Source: Owenia fusiformis (lineage: Eukaryota; Annelida; Polychaeta; Sabellida; Oweniidae). From it: 64,000 bases of DNA. The position numbers were made by a program, and so were the translations under genes. Shown here piece by piece: positions 22,311 to 35,670 of this stretch. Positions within the stretch are counted from its first letter, which is position 1. Every line of letters begins with the position of its first letter. The notes beneath the pieces were generated by a model. That model did no database searches. It was not told the origin of the DNA and worked only from the letters and a program-made list of their open reading frames with translations. The stretch is taken from the NCBI GenBank assembly GCA_903813345.2, contig CAIIXF020000005.1, forward strand, positions 4,677,375-4,741,374, given 5' to 3'.

Positions 22311-25020
22311 ATTTCTATATGATACTTCAACCAAATTGAACTCATTGGAGTTCATGAACAGAAGGTCACATTAAGTAGTGATCACTTGTTGAAACCGTGA
22401 GTTTTTTTTACCATGAACTATTTTTTGTCACTGGTTTAGGGACATTAAGAATTAATGATTTTTTAGGTGTAAAAACTCTTTTTCAACACTTTCATTTAAG
22501 CTTTTACTAGATGTGATGATAAATGCCAAAGTATATGGTATGTTTCCAAATAATCAAGTATTACAGTTGAGGCCAGGGTGCACTTTGGAATTGTTTTTGT
22601 AATTTTGAAAAGTAAACCACTGAATATTCTAGTTATTCAATCATTCTGAAGAATTATCAACCCTCAATTAATAGTCTAGGTACACTAATGTATCTTTTGT
22701 GCAAGAATGAAAGATGTAGATGATGTGTGGAATGAGTTGTTTATCTGAAAATAGCACATGGTCATGAAATTTCATCAAAGTACACCCTGACCTTAAGTTG
22801 ATAAATTATTTTCAGGCAAACATTGCAGTTCTACAAAAAATGTAAACAACCTTCAATGGTTTCAAATCTATACAATATTGAATTAAAGGTTTTATAGAAT
22901 TTATGCTACTATAATATACAGCATTAGATTTTTTGCCAACACGCACAATGAATGAAAAACAACAAGGAACAAAAAGTAAAAAATTTTGAAATCATAATGC
23001 AACAAGTAATGGGTGATTTCGGGAAAAACAACAGGAGAAAATTGTGTTACATTAGCCCAGAAATTGTTATGTTCAAACACATGTTATCAGCAAAGGATTC
23101 ACAAATACATCATTAATCTGACAGATGTTAAGTTTTTGGCACTACATAACATCTTTTATATAGTCCAACTCTGAAGAACATCAAAGTAATGATATAATTA
23201 CCAGTGATACCAGTCGGCCTTGTTAGTCAAAATTACCAAATGTAATGATTTAATTTTAATTTGTTTCTAAATGCTCCTTAAAATCATCAAATATATTTTC
23301 ATGGTCACATCCCTCAGCTTCATTATATCTGTCATTATTATCCCCAAAACATGAAATTTCACTTTTGGTTTGCAAAAATGGAAATGTGTTTATTGTACTG
23401 TATACCAGTGTAACAGTCATGAATTGCAAAGCGTCAACAGAGATGCACAGCAATGTTGGAAAATAGGAATAAACTAATAATAAAGCCAGAAATTTCATGA
23501 TTTTATATCACATGGATTTTCTAGTTCTTTTGCATTCTTCTGTCAGATCTATGATAAATTGTTCGCTAGTGAATCAAAATATGTGACAACTTTTCATTAT
23601 TACCTCTCTGCCATTATTCGATACTATGAAATTCAAGGAATTAGCACTCACTAAATATATTGATCAATTCTACACAATATTCAATACAGAAACATGTAAG
23701 ACAAATCTACGTCTTTAAAGTCTATTACAGGAGCTCATATCATGTAACATTAATCATTATATAAATATAATAACAATGCCAAGGTTCTGCATTCAGTTAA
23801 GTTGCATAATCCAGAAACCAAGTTCAAGCTCCAACTATTATGATGACAACATAAACATTGATTATAGTACTACAATACCCAAACATCACACACTTTTACA
23901 GGGACATTAGAAAAATAAACAAACGAATCAATTTCATTAAAGATAAAGACCAAATAAAAAATGATCTACAATGAATTATCATCCATTAAAAAAATTCTTA
24001 AGGATATAGATCTGGGTATTAAGGATGTTCCTCATAATAGTTTTGTTTCAATTAACATCTATTGATTGTAAAGTATTGCTAAGCTTACAATGAGTATATA
24101 TACACATGTTTTTATTTTATAACTGATAGTAAGTTTGAAGCCTGTATCAAACTCTAATGGCTCTCCCATCACTATATGCATGTCACATCACATCACAGAG
24201 AAAGCAGAATGGGGGGGGGGTCAAGAGATTCCAGAGACTTAAAGCAAACTATAATATTGAATAAATAGTATCTAAACGACCAGATTTAATTCACAAATTC
24301 AATTTATTTTATTAAAATGTAACCCGATAAAGATAAACTTCCCCCAAGGAAGACACAAAGAAACACTGTAGCACAGTGGACAAAGATAACATTTTCATTG
24401 ACATCTTTATTATATAATCAATATCCTATCCAAAAGATAATAATTACTGAGTTTCCATGAAGGTCAAATCAGGCCATGATTTATTCCCTTTGGAACAAAA
24501 CCATCATTTTCAATCAGCTGATAAACTAACCTATAAGACTTAACTCTATCAAGATATAAGCAATCCAATAATCAACCCAAGCATTCAAGTGAGATTATCA
24601 GAGTTTTATCCACTAAACCTACTTGAGAATTAGAGAAATCAGAAAACAACATGTTTTGACCAATTTTTGAACACTGATTTCATCATGAAAAATATTCAAC
24701 AAAAGTTAATGCCATCTATCAACAACTAGGTAAACTAAAACTATCATTGTAATATTGCTTGCCTGTGAGAATATTTATATAATTGTATAGTGAATGAATG
24801 AGAATGATATAAAATTGGTCTAGAATCAGATTAAACTTCTTGAGATAAATCTATACTTAACCATAAGTACTTAATAGAAATTTTAACATCAAGAAATTAC
24901 CCCCCCCCCCCTTTAATACTATTATTAGATCAAAAAATCAAAAGAAATGAGAGAAAGATATACGTTAAGCTTGCTACCAGTATTTTAAAGGAAGAAAATA
25001 CAACTATTATCTGACAGACT
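22311..25020. other. No gene recognised
   Basis: AT-rich unique-looking sequence with short homopolymer runs (G run near 24212, C run near 24900). No coding signal on either strand. Confidence 0.5.
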
Positions 25021-25074
25021 GATGGATGGATGGATGGATGGATGGATGGATGGATGGATGGATGGATGGATGGA
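25021..25074 (+). repeat. GGAT microsatellite
   Basis: Uninterrupted GATG/GATGGATGGATGGATG run of about 54 bp, without the GGAC variants seen in other tracts, so probably a length-variable locus. Confidence 0.93.
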
Positions 25075-26759
25075 GAGCTCCTTTCCTGGATAAGCTGAAT
25101 AATCATGGTAAATAACTCATCCTCATTTTGTTTGATATCTATTACCTTTTTACTTTGGAAATAGTTTGAATACAGGCTAACAATACATCAAGCAAACTCA
25201 AATAACCATGTTAGAAATCATGGCTCCATCAATTTCTTTCAAACTGCAACACAGAAAGATGATCAAAATGCCTGCAATAATAATGATTTCAGCTGGGAAT
25301 TTATGCTACAACTTGTTGCTGAATCTGGTAACAACTGTCAGAAAATCTCTGATGTTTTAACATTTTATCAATAAATAGCATGAATAATAGTAAACATAAA
25401 GGCCTATGTTAAATTTTCAGGTGAATAATGCGGTATAATCCTTGCATACATATTCATGCATTTACCTTATTTCAAGAAACCTAAAATAAACAACATTAAA
25501 ATATGAAATAGAGACATCTCCGAGAATTGCTAAATGAATCCTATATTCATTTACTTTCTGACCATTTGTTTGGCTTTGTGTTTCAGACTGCATGGCATGA
25601 TCTAGAGTTTATGATCTTGCATCTTGAACTTCATCCATTCTCTGGGGTTTGGGGTACATTGACTGAAGAGACATTCATTGAAAACAAAATGTGATGATCC
25701 AGCATTGACAAGAACCACCCACTGATGACATTATCTTATATTTAGTTCTGCCTCAAATTATGGCTGGGGACTCACTGACTTAATAATTAGGGAACAAGTC
25801 TCCTAAATCCACCTAAATGATCCCTATGTGCAGGGAAGCCAGCTGTTAACACATATTTTTGATGAACTATTGTTTTGGGTAAATGGAGATTATAAAACAA
25901 ATTACTGTACTGAATATAGAAGTATGTTGAGTTTGAATATATCATGACGCCCAATCTGAATTTGTCTTTTATGTATATCTCTTTTCTTTCATATTATTTC
26001 TTGCTAATGCTACTTTGAATCTAACTAGAATGTATGTTCTTGTAGAAAAACTTATGTTCATGTAAACAAGTACATGATGAAATTGTGAAACTCATGCCTA
26101 AATTGAACCTTTTTGGGGCTCTTTATTCCATTAATCAAAAAGACACATATAAAAATTAATAAGAAAAAAAAGTGAACCCATTTATGACTAACCTGCATGT
26201 TCAGTAGCATATATAATGCCAAATTAGATCCAGCGAAATCTCGTAACTTTCGAAACATTCACTTCGAGAACAGTCACGTGAGCTTTTTTAAGCCAAAATT
26301 AATGAGCATGCGTATTTAATGGACAGTGTGCACAACTTAAGGAATTAAAAATGCAGCCAGCCAATTGTTCTTCTTTTACAAATAACTTACAAATTAGGCC
26401 ACATTGTCATCAGTTATATGAAAAAAGGTGTATATTGAATTATTTTTTTAAATACCGTTTCTTATACTGCCCCCTGACTGAAAGTTGGAGAAAACCACTA
26501 CCTGTAATTACCTATGAAGGTTGTTCCTAAGCTGGCTTTAGACAAGTATGTTCAGTAACCATTCTCGTTCCTTAGTTCATTTTCTAATGTTCTCTGTTAT
26601 GCTTTCACTTTAAGATTGCTTACAAATGAAAACAGCTAATGTAGTCCAATACATCAATGTATGATTATGATGGCACATAGCGACAACACTTACGTGCACT
26701 ATTCATTTCAAAGTGGGTAGGCGTTTACTAAAACAAAATCTAATATAACTAGAAAAACA
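25075..26759. other. No gene recognised
   Basis: AT-rich non-coding sequence; no repeat family matched elsewhere in the window. Confidence 0.5.
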
Positions 26760-27690
26760 GCAACTCCATGGAGTAGCAAATCCAACCAAACAAAACATTT
26801 TGCTTATTAGTGGCCATCTTGAAAATTCCTTCTTGAGCAGAGCTTGTTTGTCCCTAGGCATCAACATATAAAATGTAAACCATATCCATCAATTAGCACA
26901 TTCCTTTTTTACAAAAACTGGGAGCCATATTGAAATTCAGCCGCCATTTTGAAAATCTTTCTCGAACAGAGCTACTGTGTCCCTAGGCATCAGCATATAA
27001 AATCTTAAAAAATCCATTCACTGCTATTTGAGTTATCAAAGATTACATTTTTTTAAGAAAAATGGCCACCATTTTGATATTTAACAGCCATTTTGAAAAT
27101 TTCTTCTTCAGGGTAGCATCTTTAGCATATAAAACGAGGGGGGAAAGTATCGCAACAGATTTCTGACAGTCATATGTTGGATTTCGGCTATTTTCTGAGG
27201 ATTTAAACAGGTGCATATGTTAGACCAATGCATTACATCTAAGAAAAGCACTCCTAGAGATGATAAAAAAATTTCAACTTTGAGACAGGGAAGATGCAAA
27301 CAACCCACCCACATGTTTCTTCTGAAATGTTTTCCTGATTTTGAACCCCTTCCACTTCTGCTTTTTTAATTTTTCTTCCATCAATATGTTGTGTTTTGAC
27401 AAACAGTTAACCTCTTTAAAGGAATAAGTGATTCCTTTTAGATAAAGTGGAAAACAATATTTCCCATGTTATTTTCCCATAGGGAAAATTCATACGATCA
27501 ATTGCTTTCAGCTTATTTTGGTCACCCATAATGGAAATCTTTAAAATCCCAAGAGGATTAAGCCTATAATATTTGAATCAAATCTGTTAACCCCTATTTG
27601 AGTTATTGCCCGGACAAACGGACGGATGGACGAATGGACGGACGGCTTTCCTATATCTCCCTCGAACTTTGTTCGGTGGGATAGTTAATA
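26760..27690 (+). repeat. GGC-CATTTT repeat with internal tandem units and GGAC tail
   Basis: Three related units contain GAGCAGAGCT or GAACAGAGCT followed by TGTCCCTAGGCATCANCATA and TAAAA. They are separated by AGCCGCCATTTTGAAAAT and AATGGCCACCATTTTGA motifs. The repeat ends TTTGAGTTATTGCCCGGACA, a GGAC/GGAT tract, and CTCGAACTTTGTTCGGTGGG. A partial relative is at 58760-58860. Confidence 0.75.
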
Positions 27691-27783
27691 ATATCTGTGT
27701 GTTATTAGCAAAACAAATTAACAATGACAAAAATGTGTTAATCATATATTACACATATTTTGATTGCTATGAAGCAAAATGAA

Positions 27784-27860
27784 CAACCTACCGCTGAACA
27801 CCTTTACCTACCGCCGCCCACAAAAAAGTAGAAATGTCACCACTTGTAGATTTGCAAAGT
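27784..27860. repeat. Partial GTCACCACC-type repeat
   Basis: CTACCGCTGAACACC and GTAGAAATGTCACCACTTGT resemble the core of the family at 366, 15273 and 28299. Confidence 0.4.
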
Positions 27861-29215
27861 TGGTACTATATCATATATTGTATTAAATGTATGTAATATT
27901 ACTGCTGAATAAAAAAAACAAAAAAAACATATCATTTATATTACACATCATGTTTCACATTTATTTTGCATAACATTTCGACAACTTCTTCCCTTTAATT
28001 ATTTTAAATTGAGAGACTTGTATTAACATTTGCACACCAATAATATACTCATGTAAAGACAATTACACATACAAATGGAAATTGAATCACAAGTCATTTG
28101 ACAAATGAAATTAATTAGGATATATATATTTTATTGCAAATTGATAATCCTACTCTAAATTAATGCACAGCATATAAATGATTAGGCAGGGTTGGTAAAA
28201 TGGTAGTATGTAATGGGATAATGATGTCACACATCTGAAATACATATATGTATGGGCTAGCGCTGCTAAGATATGAAAATAAGGCATTAACATGCAAAAT
28301 GTCAACACCTACCATTTGTTACAGAGGCCGACTGCCAAATATTATTTGCTAGACCCTGACTGCTTAAAACAAAATAAGTTGGAGACAATAACAATATCAC
28401 TGGTGATGACATAACTAGACAAGGCATTAACATGCAATATCATCCTAATAATCAAAAATAACTGCCTTTAAATTCATACCAACACATGCCTGTCAAGCTG
28501 GCGATGAGAAAATACCTTTTTAGGTACAATAAAAAAAATATACCAATTTATAGAGAGAATAATATGATTCAGGGGAAGCTAACAGGCAATAAGGTAAAAG
28601 AGAGTGAACACAATATAAGAGCTAAATCTCAAGAGGAACTCAATAAGCACTATGGCTCTGGGAAATTAGGTAAAAGTATCTGTGAGAGAGATGGAAATGA
28701 AATAGACAGATGACTCTTACATTATGGATGCAGTGAACTGCAGAGAATTGTGAGGCTTATTTTGGAATTGCATTAACCAATGAGTCCTTTACCATACCAA
28801 TGTAAAAGTCAAAACAGATCTCTTGACTAGATGATGTAGCGTGCATGATACGTGTGTCAGGCCCATAGGTAGCTTTTGCAAGCAGTTCAGTTTTTGAGTT
28901 AAAATAAGTGAAAAACTCCCACCCCCCAAGCCAGTGTGTGAACTAAATACACAGAAACAATAATGATTGGTTCTGATATACAGATTTAACAGATTATAAT
29001 TCCTAGTTTTCCGATCTGATGATATGATAAATAATGCAAGAGATTACTTAGTACGTAAAATATAACAATTTTCTATCTGACTTTTTTGGATCTAAATTGT
29101 TTTGTTAACAAGCCTGTAGTGATGGAGTGACACTAATTTGACAGCTCATTCAATCCTTAAGGGAGTTAGCTTACCAGTCAGTCTGATAATATTAACCCAT
29201 TTTAACAATCATCCT
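27861..29215. other. No gene recognised apart from the repeat at 28299-28412
   Basis: AT-rich. The 75-codon frame at 28486-28713 is lysine-rich with no recognisable motif. Confidence 0.45.
28299..28412. repeat. GTCACCACC-ended repeat, copy 3, flanked by a 17-bp direct repeat
   Basis: ATGTCAACACCTACCATTTG to CACTGGTGATGACAT. AAGGCATTAACATGCAA occurs immediately before (28281-28297) and again just after (28421-28437). Confidence 0.6.
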
Positions 29216-29219
29216 TTAA

Positions 29220-29671
29220 GGATGCAGTACCAGGTCAGCGTAGAATAAGTTCCAGACATTAGATTTTGCTCATATTATTTACAATGTATCACTATGATGT
29301 TATCATCATCCAAGTGCAATATGAAGAGGATTGACCGTCTGGTAATTACAAAATAAAATAATTATTTTACCCACCCAAAATGAATCTTTTTACTTTTTTG
29401 AGTTTTCAATAGAGCTGGCACCTTTCGAACCCTGGTTTTCGTATTCACTAATTGCGACTCAAGAACAAGTTTTCCCACAAAAGTGAAAGAGATAAAATAT
29501 GCTTGATAAAATGTTTGCAATTTAATTCTTTTCTGGAAACATCATTATCGAAATAAACTATAATCTTTGAATAAGACTAAATGCGAAAATGACGTTCTTG
29601 GGAGCTAGTTTTCTCAAACCGGAAGTCAAACCTGCGCAAACAGACGTGAAAACCGACCCGGTACTGCATCC
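29220..29671. mobile_element. MITE with TTAA target duplication (Kolobok/piggyBac-like)
   Basis: A 452-bp element with inverted ends GGATGCAGTACC / GGTACTGCATCC, flanked by TTAA at 29216-29219 and 29672-29675. A TTAA target duplication with such ends suggests a Kolobok- or piggyBac-type origin; the superfamily is inferred. No ORF. Confidence 0.65.
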
Positions 29672-30759
29672 TTAAAGCTGTTGTGTGAATTTTGAAAAGT
29701 TAAATACAGGGTGTCCCAAAGTAACAGGACTGGCTATGGTATTTTGTTAATTATTCTCCAAAAAGATGTTGCTATGGTAACCAGACACCTATGTTGCTGG
29801 TCGAATGTATTGCTTATTTTTACACAAAACAAAACTACTATAATTGGGATCGCTGTGGCCAAATATGAACAATATTCATAAAGTATTAAGATTTTTAGAG
29901 CAAACAGTTCGGAACTTTTTGATCAACCCTGGTAAATATCAAATCGATGTACTATTTTGAAGATAGATATAATATGTGATTTTACAGAATCATAAGAAAA
30001 TGAGTCCACTACTAATAATTCATTTTCACAAAATGCTTAAATAAATAACAAATAAAGCGACATAACTTTGCAGGTCAACTTGAACTTTCCAGGGGAGAAT
30101 TGTAATTAAAAACCAAGGAAGTCTAAAAAACGAAAACAATCTTTTAGTTCATTCAAACGATTGGGAAAACATGTCACTTCAAAAGGAAAAATTACTTTTT
30201 TACCTAGAATTTAGGAATAAATCTGTTTCATGTGTCAATAAGACAAGAGATAGAATTCTTGCATATTCTAGCAAAATCAACATTTATAGCCTAAGCCAAT
30301 ATTTTGGGGTATGGGCATATTGCTGTATTATACTGCTATTCATTTTGCATCTTATTGGGAGCTGCTTAGAGAAAACCTCACTTCTTACTATTCACTTTAA
30401 ATATTAAGGGCATACCCACATTCTTCATTTTACTTAAGCAAACATTTTTTCACCAGCCAGCTTATTTGCCAAAATGAGCATGACACAGGGGGTCATTACT
30501 TTCCTCTCTGTAAATTGTTTTTTAAATGACAACTGTTTAAATGGCTTCTTGCTCTCGAGATATAATAAAATGAATATTAAACATATATTTAGGCTATATC
30601 ACTGAAACGGAAATTGTGAGAAAAATAAAATGTATGGCTGTCATTACAGACAACAAAAATCAAGATTTAGACAGTGACTGGGATATATCATTGAATGGAA
30701 GTTCTTGTTGTTTGACACTTTCTTGTTTAAAAACTGAAAGATATGTTACATTGATGCTT

Positions 30760-30960
30760 TCCATTTCTCAATAAGGTATGGAGTAGCACTTATCAGAAAT
30801 AGAGACTGGTCGTTATGAAAGGCTGCCAGTTGATGAAAAGGTGTGTTCTTCATGTAATAATGCAATTGAAAATGAAAGACATGTAATTTTGAACTGTTCT
30901 TTTTATAAATACATCCGTTTAGACTTGTATGCAAAGTTTTTACTATTGTAACTGGTATTA
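30760..30960 (+). pseudogene. Decayed LINE C-terminal fragment (second family)
   Basis: The plus strand reads IETGRYERLPVDEKVCSSC, then NNAIENERHVILNCSFY. This is the conserved 'RxETGRY..LP...R.C..C....ExExHxLxxC' segment found after the RT domain of many LINEs. The preceding RYGVALIR is one base out of frame, so the copy is frameshifted, and a stop follows shortly after (near 30950). No RT motifs remain upstream. The family differs from the P450-intron LINE. Confidence 0.65.
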
Positions 30961-33742
30961 TGGATTCAGATGGAGGGTTGATTTCAGTGCCTATATGACA
31001 GAATATGTCTCTTCATTGCATAAGACGGGACCGGATTCTAAAAAAATAATAATAATATACAGTTTAGTAAGATTGGGTGATTCAGAGTTTCACATGCATG
31101 TTGCTCTGGTTGCTTTTAATGTTCATAAATCAATTGTATTTCATTGTGATTTAATCCATAATGATATGTATTATCTGACCAAGTATTAACCAAAACATAA
31201 ACTCTCAAATAACAATCCATGTCATTATGCTGTTACTTCATTCTAATATTGCAAATAAGCCATTCTTGGCAAGAAAATTGTTAAACATAAAATTCCCTGA
31301 GATTTTTTACTTTTTTCGCTTATTAGAATGGTCTGAAGGGTCTATTTTGAATTTTCTAGGCGCTCAGGGCGCTAATTACAGAGAATATGGTATGCAGAAT
31401 CTCTTTATTATCACCAAATCTGACATTTGGGTATAATTGAGACACACAATAATCTATACCATGGATATTGTAATGGCAGCCCCGTTCTTTGATATTCTCA
31501 GGATTTATATACTGTAGATCAATACGACTGATGAACATATGTTAAGCTGTACTTTACATCAATATGTTCCTATAAATTCATTCTATTCAATTTTCAATTC
31601 GATTCAACAAGGCAGAACATGCAAATTGACATTCCATACTGACACACTTTGAAATTCGGGTCATTATTAATCAAACAACTATTCAGAGTTCAAAATGTTT
31701 TGAGTTCAATAAGTGTACCCTTTGTAAACACAACATTCTACTTTGAATGTCTCAAATTGAAAGAATAAAACAGTGATACAAAAAAGAATAAACTGGTCTA
31801 TCATGCAACTGAGCTATTACCTAATTCAGTGAACAATTAAAAGAAATACTTTTCTGTCATGTTTACATAATAAACAACAAGGAATGTGACTATTTTTACC
31901 ATTATACTAAAAAGTTACGGAAAAAGTACTTTCTCCATTTATAATATTCAGAGATTGGTCAATACTGACCATGTGGTAGGCCTTGATGAGCTGGTTCCAT
32001 TACCTCCTGTCCTGTATGATGAAGCAAATTATGTGCCAGACAATATTAACGGGATTTCTCATTTTCTCAAAGACAAACACCATCAGAGTATGGGTATAAA
32101 GGTAACAAGTCATAAAACGGTACAAAAATGCTGGATAATTCAATCAACATTTGCCACCTTTATGCAAACATTTGCCACCTTTATGTAAACATTGCTATTT
32201 GTATTTACCATACACTGAAAAGGATGAAATCTCAGGATCCCCATATGCATTATGATATAGATAAAACTATTGATGTTTTATTGGCAAACAACTATCTTTT
32301 TTATAGTACTGTGTGGAACTAGAGAAATACATCAGTTTGAACATATAACAAACTATCAGACGTAAATCAGATAACATGGATTAGATGTACCAGTATATAA
32401 TAAACACCTTATCAAATCTTTTGCATTTATCAAATCAAATGAAATGGATGAACTGTTTTCTCGTTATTTTGAAAGAAGTGTTAACCAACGCAAACATAAA
32501 GTAAGATTAACAACAACATTGCAACATTAAGGCAAATTAAGGCACCAATACTACTCAAAATTCTTTCATCACCCCTCAAGAAATATGGATATATTCTTTG
32601 GCTATTTGCAAGTAATTCTGAATTCAATCAACTGAATTCAATCAACTGAATTCAATCAACTGAATACAAATCAGATTTTTGTCTTGTCCTGTTAAAGATT
32701 TTAACAAAATGAGATCAGACTGCTTGAGAGCAAGTATTGAAATCAATTTTCTTCACCATACTATTACTAAACAGTTTTTTTCTTTTCTGTATTGTCGTTC
32801 TCCTACCACTAAGGGTGAAGCATTCAATCTAGCTGCCCACAGGGCAATCTGATTTTCCAAGCCTACTGAAAATATGCCTTTTAACTTGTTATTTCTGGAT
32901 TTGGTGAAGGTGTGAATAAAAACAAGTTGTTGTGTTTTTCTGAAAATTACCTTTATTTAATTGTGAATTTATAATGTATATTTAGGGTTGCAGGGCATTT
33001 GTAAGACAAAAGAGTTGAGTAACACGAAAGAAAATATTTTTAAAACTGGGTCATCACTAAAATACAACTGGGCTAAACAATTGAGTAAAAAAGGAATAAT
33101 GATTTTCGATAAATGTACCATGGACCTGATTTACTTTATCACGACACGAGGATATGCTGAAGTTACAGTTTTTTATTTACCCCTGCCTTAGAACAATATG
33201 ACTATTATGTTAAGCTGCAAGCAACTCTTAAAATAGTATTAAGTATCATTATTGATTTTCCTTTGGCAGCATTAAGAAACATGAAGGTTACCAATAAATT
33301 CTAGAAAATAGCCAATTAACCTCATTATCAGTCTCTGCATATCAACTTTTGCAAAATGGAACTGTGCGTCAAGCAATTTACGTAAGCAGATAGAAAAAAT
33401 GTAGACGAAAATTATAAATTTAAAGAGGCACTTTCTGCTTATTGGCACGATCAAGACTCCCCTTGTTCTTAAATTATTTCAGGATGAGCAATCTCAAGAG
33501 GATGTTTTCCTGTTTTGGCGATATATTTTGCATTCGCAACTTTCTATAAGCAGCACGACAACAAAATGTTCAAATTACTTGCTTAGTATGACACAAATGA
33601 CACATTCAAAGATATTGATCAAGTTTCCCTATACTGAAATACAAAAGTAGCTCCTCATGCACTTTTTCCTTATTTGAGCAATTTTGTAAGAAACATTTGA
33701 AATTTTATGAAGTGTTCAGATTAGACAGGTTAATTTTTCAAA
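30961..33742. other. No gene recognised
   Basis: Several short frames (for example 31886-32188, with LVPLPPVLYDEANYVPDN) look mildly protein-like but match nothing I know. A small 14-bp tandem (TGAATTCAATCAAC) lies at 32619-32667. Confidence 0.4.
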
Positions 33743-34076
33743 TACAGTAAAACTTGTGTATAGTGAACATTTTTTTGCCAAGAAAAAACGTTCACTGTAG
33801 GTAGGTGTTCACTAGAGAGAGGGTAATTTATACAGAAGTCAGTGGACTATGTGCGTAGGAAGGGTGTCCACTAGGGACAGGTGTTCACTAGAGAGAGGTG
33901 TTCACTAAGACAGGTTTTACTGTATGACTGTTCACTGTTCAAATTGAGAGGTGTTCACATTTCAAGTTTTTTTAACATGGGAGTCAATGGGAGGAAAAAA
34001 TGGGACCGAAAAAAAAGTGTTCAGATTTGAAGGTGTTTGGATTAGCAAGGTTTTCAGATAAACAGGTTCTACTGTA
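33743..34076. mobile_element. MITE with TACAGTAAAAC ends and GTGTTCACT repeats, copy 1
   Basis: Ends TACAGTAAAACTTGT / ACAGGTTCTACTGTA are inverted. A second internal right-hand end (GACAGGTTTTACTGTA) stops at 33925. The interior repeats GGTGTTCACTAGAGAGAGG-type units. It resembles the widespread invertebrate MITE families with 'TACAGTAAAACCTGT' ends. Confidence 0.65.
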
Positions 34077-34885
34077 TGTATAAGATCTTAATAAGGGTAT
34101 TTATCACAAGAAATACAGGGCTTAGGCCTTTATTTTTAAATTTAATGATAAAATAGGTTAGACACACAGATCCTCTACCTCAAGCTTATTATGTAATCTT
34201 CTAGGTTAAGTTAATTTCAGCTGATGCCCATAATAGGTTTTGTTCTGTGACACCTCTAAAGGCTAATATGATTACTATAAGGATTTCAAATCATCATCCT
34301 AACTAGTCACTACTACTAAATGCATCATCTCAACTAATTTAATCTATTCATTCAGACATCCTTTTAGTTTTCCAAAAAAACGCAAGAATCTGTTTTGGTA
34401 TAAACCAAAGACAATAAGGTTAGACTCCCATTTCCCATAGTTTTATTTCAAGTTTATGTGGTAATGACGGTTATTAATTACATAGCAATGTCTATTAGAT
34501 TAAAGGCAATCATAATTCATTTCATGAAAGGTCACTTGGATAAGAAGCTTTAAACCAATGATGAACCTGACATTTTTTTACTCTTGATATATGACTGCAG
34601 GGCTCACATTAACATATCAAGGACATGTTAATGATGCAAATACCTTTTATGAAGTAAAATAAAACACATAATGTGTTTTTGTATGTTAAGAAAAGGTTTT
34701 ATTTCTTTTAAAAAATGACCCAATTTTCGCTTGATAGCTCTGAAGATTATGTTCAAAATAGGTGCCTCGTTAAATACAGACTTTTTGGGGCATAATATTT
34801 TCTGCATCATTGAATAATGTTTTTATTCCATGATCAAGAAATTTTCCCCATTTTTTGGGAGAAAAACAGACAGATCGACCCTCTC
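34077..34885. other. No gene recognised
   Basis: AT-rich sequence between a MITE and the SINE. Confidence 0.5.
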
Positions 34886-34892
34886 ACCCTAT

Positions 34893-35210
34893 TATTATTA
34901 TATCTTGGTTACCGCCATATTTGGCGAGCAATACCTCATTGGTATATTCCATATTTTACGTATTTTACACTCGAAGCCAGAGCCAGAAACCCCTCCTTGG
35001 AGGAGCCCTGTGTTCTTTTTTGTGCACAGGTACACAGACATACAGGTACACACCACAGCCTTTTATACGAGTCGTGAACCACTCAGTCAAACACACAGAA
35101 TTACATAACGCACAAACAAACTTGTCTGAACCGGGTATCGAACCCGGGGCCAAGCGATATTGGTAACCTTGCTCTGCCACTGAGCCATAGCGGGTGGACA
35201 TAGCGGGTGG
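34893..35210 (-). mobile_element. tRNA-derived SINE
   Basis: The minus strand starts with a tRNA-like head: GCTATGGCTCAGTGGCAGAG is the A-box region and GGGTTCGATACCC the B-box, giving an internal RNA polymerase III promoter. The 3' end has an ATAATAATAAT tail (34893-34904). ACCCTAT flanks both ends (34886-34892 and 35211-35217), a 7-bp target duplication. The 5' end carries a direct duplication of CCACCCGCTATG. The body contains a GGCTCCTCCAAGGAGG palindrome. The several short ORFs here are not genes. Confidence 0.82.
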
Positions 35211-35525
35211 ACCCTATAGATTTTTTCATCATTGTATTCCTTCAAAATCTTCTCAGCTTTTTGACAGTAAGATTTTCTGTTTTTCTCTCTTCAATTTTCA
35301 ATTTTCTCATCAGTTGAAAGTGTTGCAAAATGTTTTCTTTTACTTTTTGTCTGCCAAATTGGATTTTTTCTAGTTCATGAAAACAATGTGCATGTTTCAA
35401 ATTGCATGTCTATCTTAAAACTATTAATTATGATGATCACAGTATCATTTCTTGATATTTAAATCAGATATCTATAGCAAAATGCTAAGATTAGCACACA
35501 TCAGTGTAAACTTATCACAATCTAT

Positions 35526-35670
35526 CTTTTCAGACCATCCTTGTACGGGCTCATACGAAGCTCGTTTGCGAGGCCCGTGCAAGCTCATACGATGCTCGTA
35601 ATTTATGTTTTTCAGGCCTGTACGAGCATGTACTAGGCTCGTAATTTTGAGGCCTGTACAAGGCCCGTTA
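35526..35670. repeat. Imperfect inverted cluster of TACGAGC/GCTCGTA motifs
   Basis: GCTCATACGAAGCTCGT, GCTCATACGATGCTCGTAAT, CCTGTACGAGCATGTACTAG and GGCTCGTAATTTT pair with each other. Likely a small MITE or its remnant. Confidence 0.5.

Noticed and set aside
22920-23060. Third copy of the CAGGGGTTTCAC MITE
   Set aside because: Only vague similarity (AACAACAGGAGAAAA and related bits); no termini visible.
29704-29730. A second TACAGGGTG-type transposon starting TACAGGGTGTCCCAAAG
   Set aside because: Only one end is visible; no inverted partner was found downstream.
35100-35200. A true tRNA gene on the minus strand
   Set aside because: A and B boxes are present, but the sequence continues into a SINE body with an ATAATAAT tail and target duplication, and I could not pair an acceptor stem.
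34817-35201. Four overlapping ORFs of 78-103 codons
   Set aside because: They overlap a tRNA-derived SINE with tail and target duplication; low stop density comes from the SINE composition.
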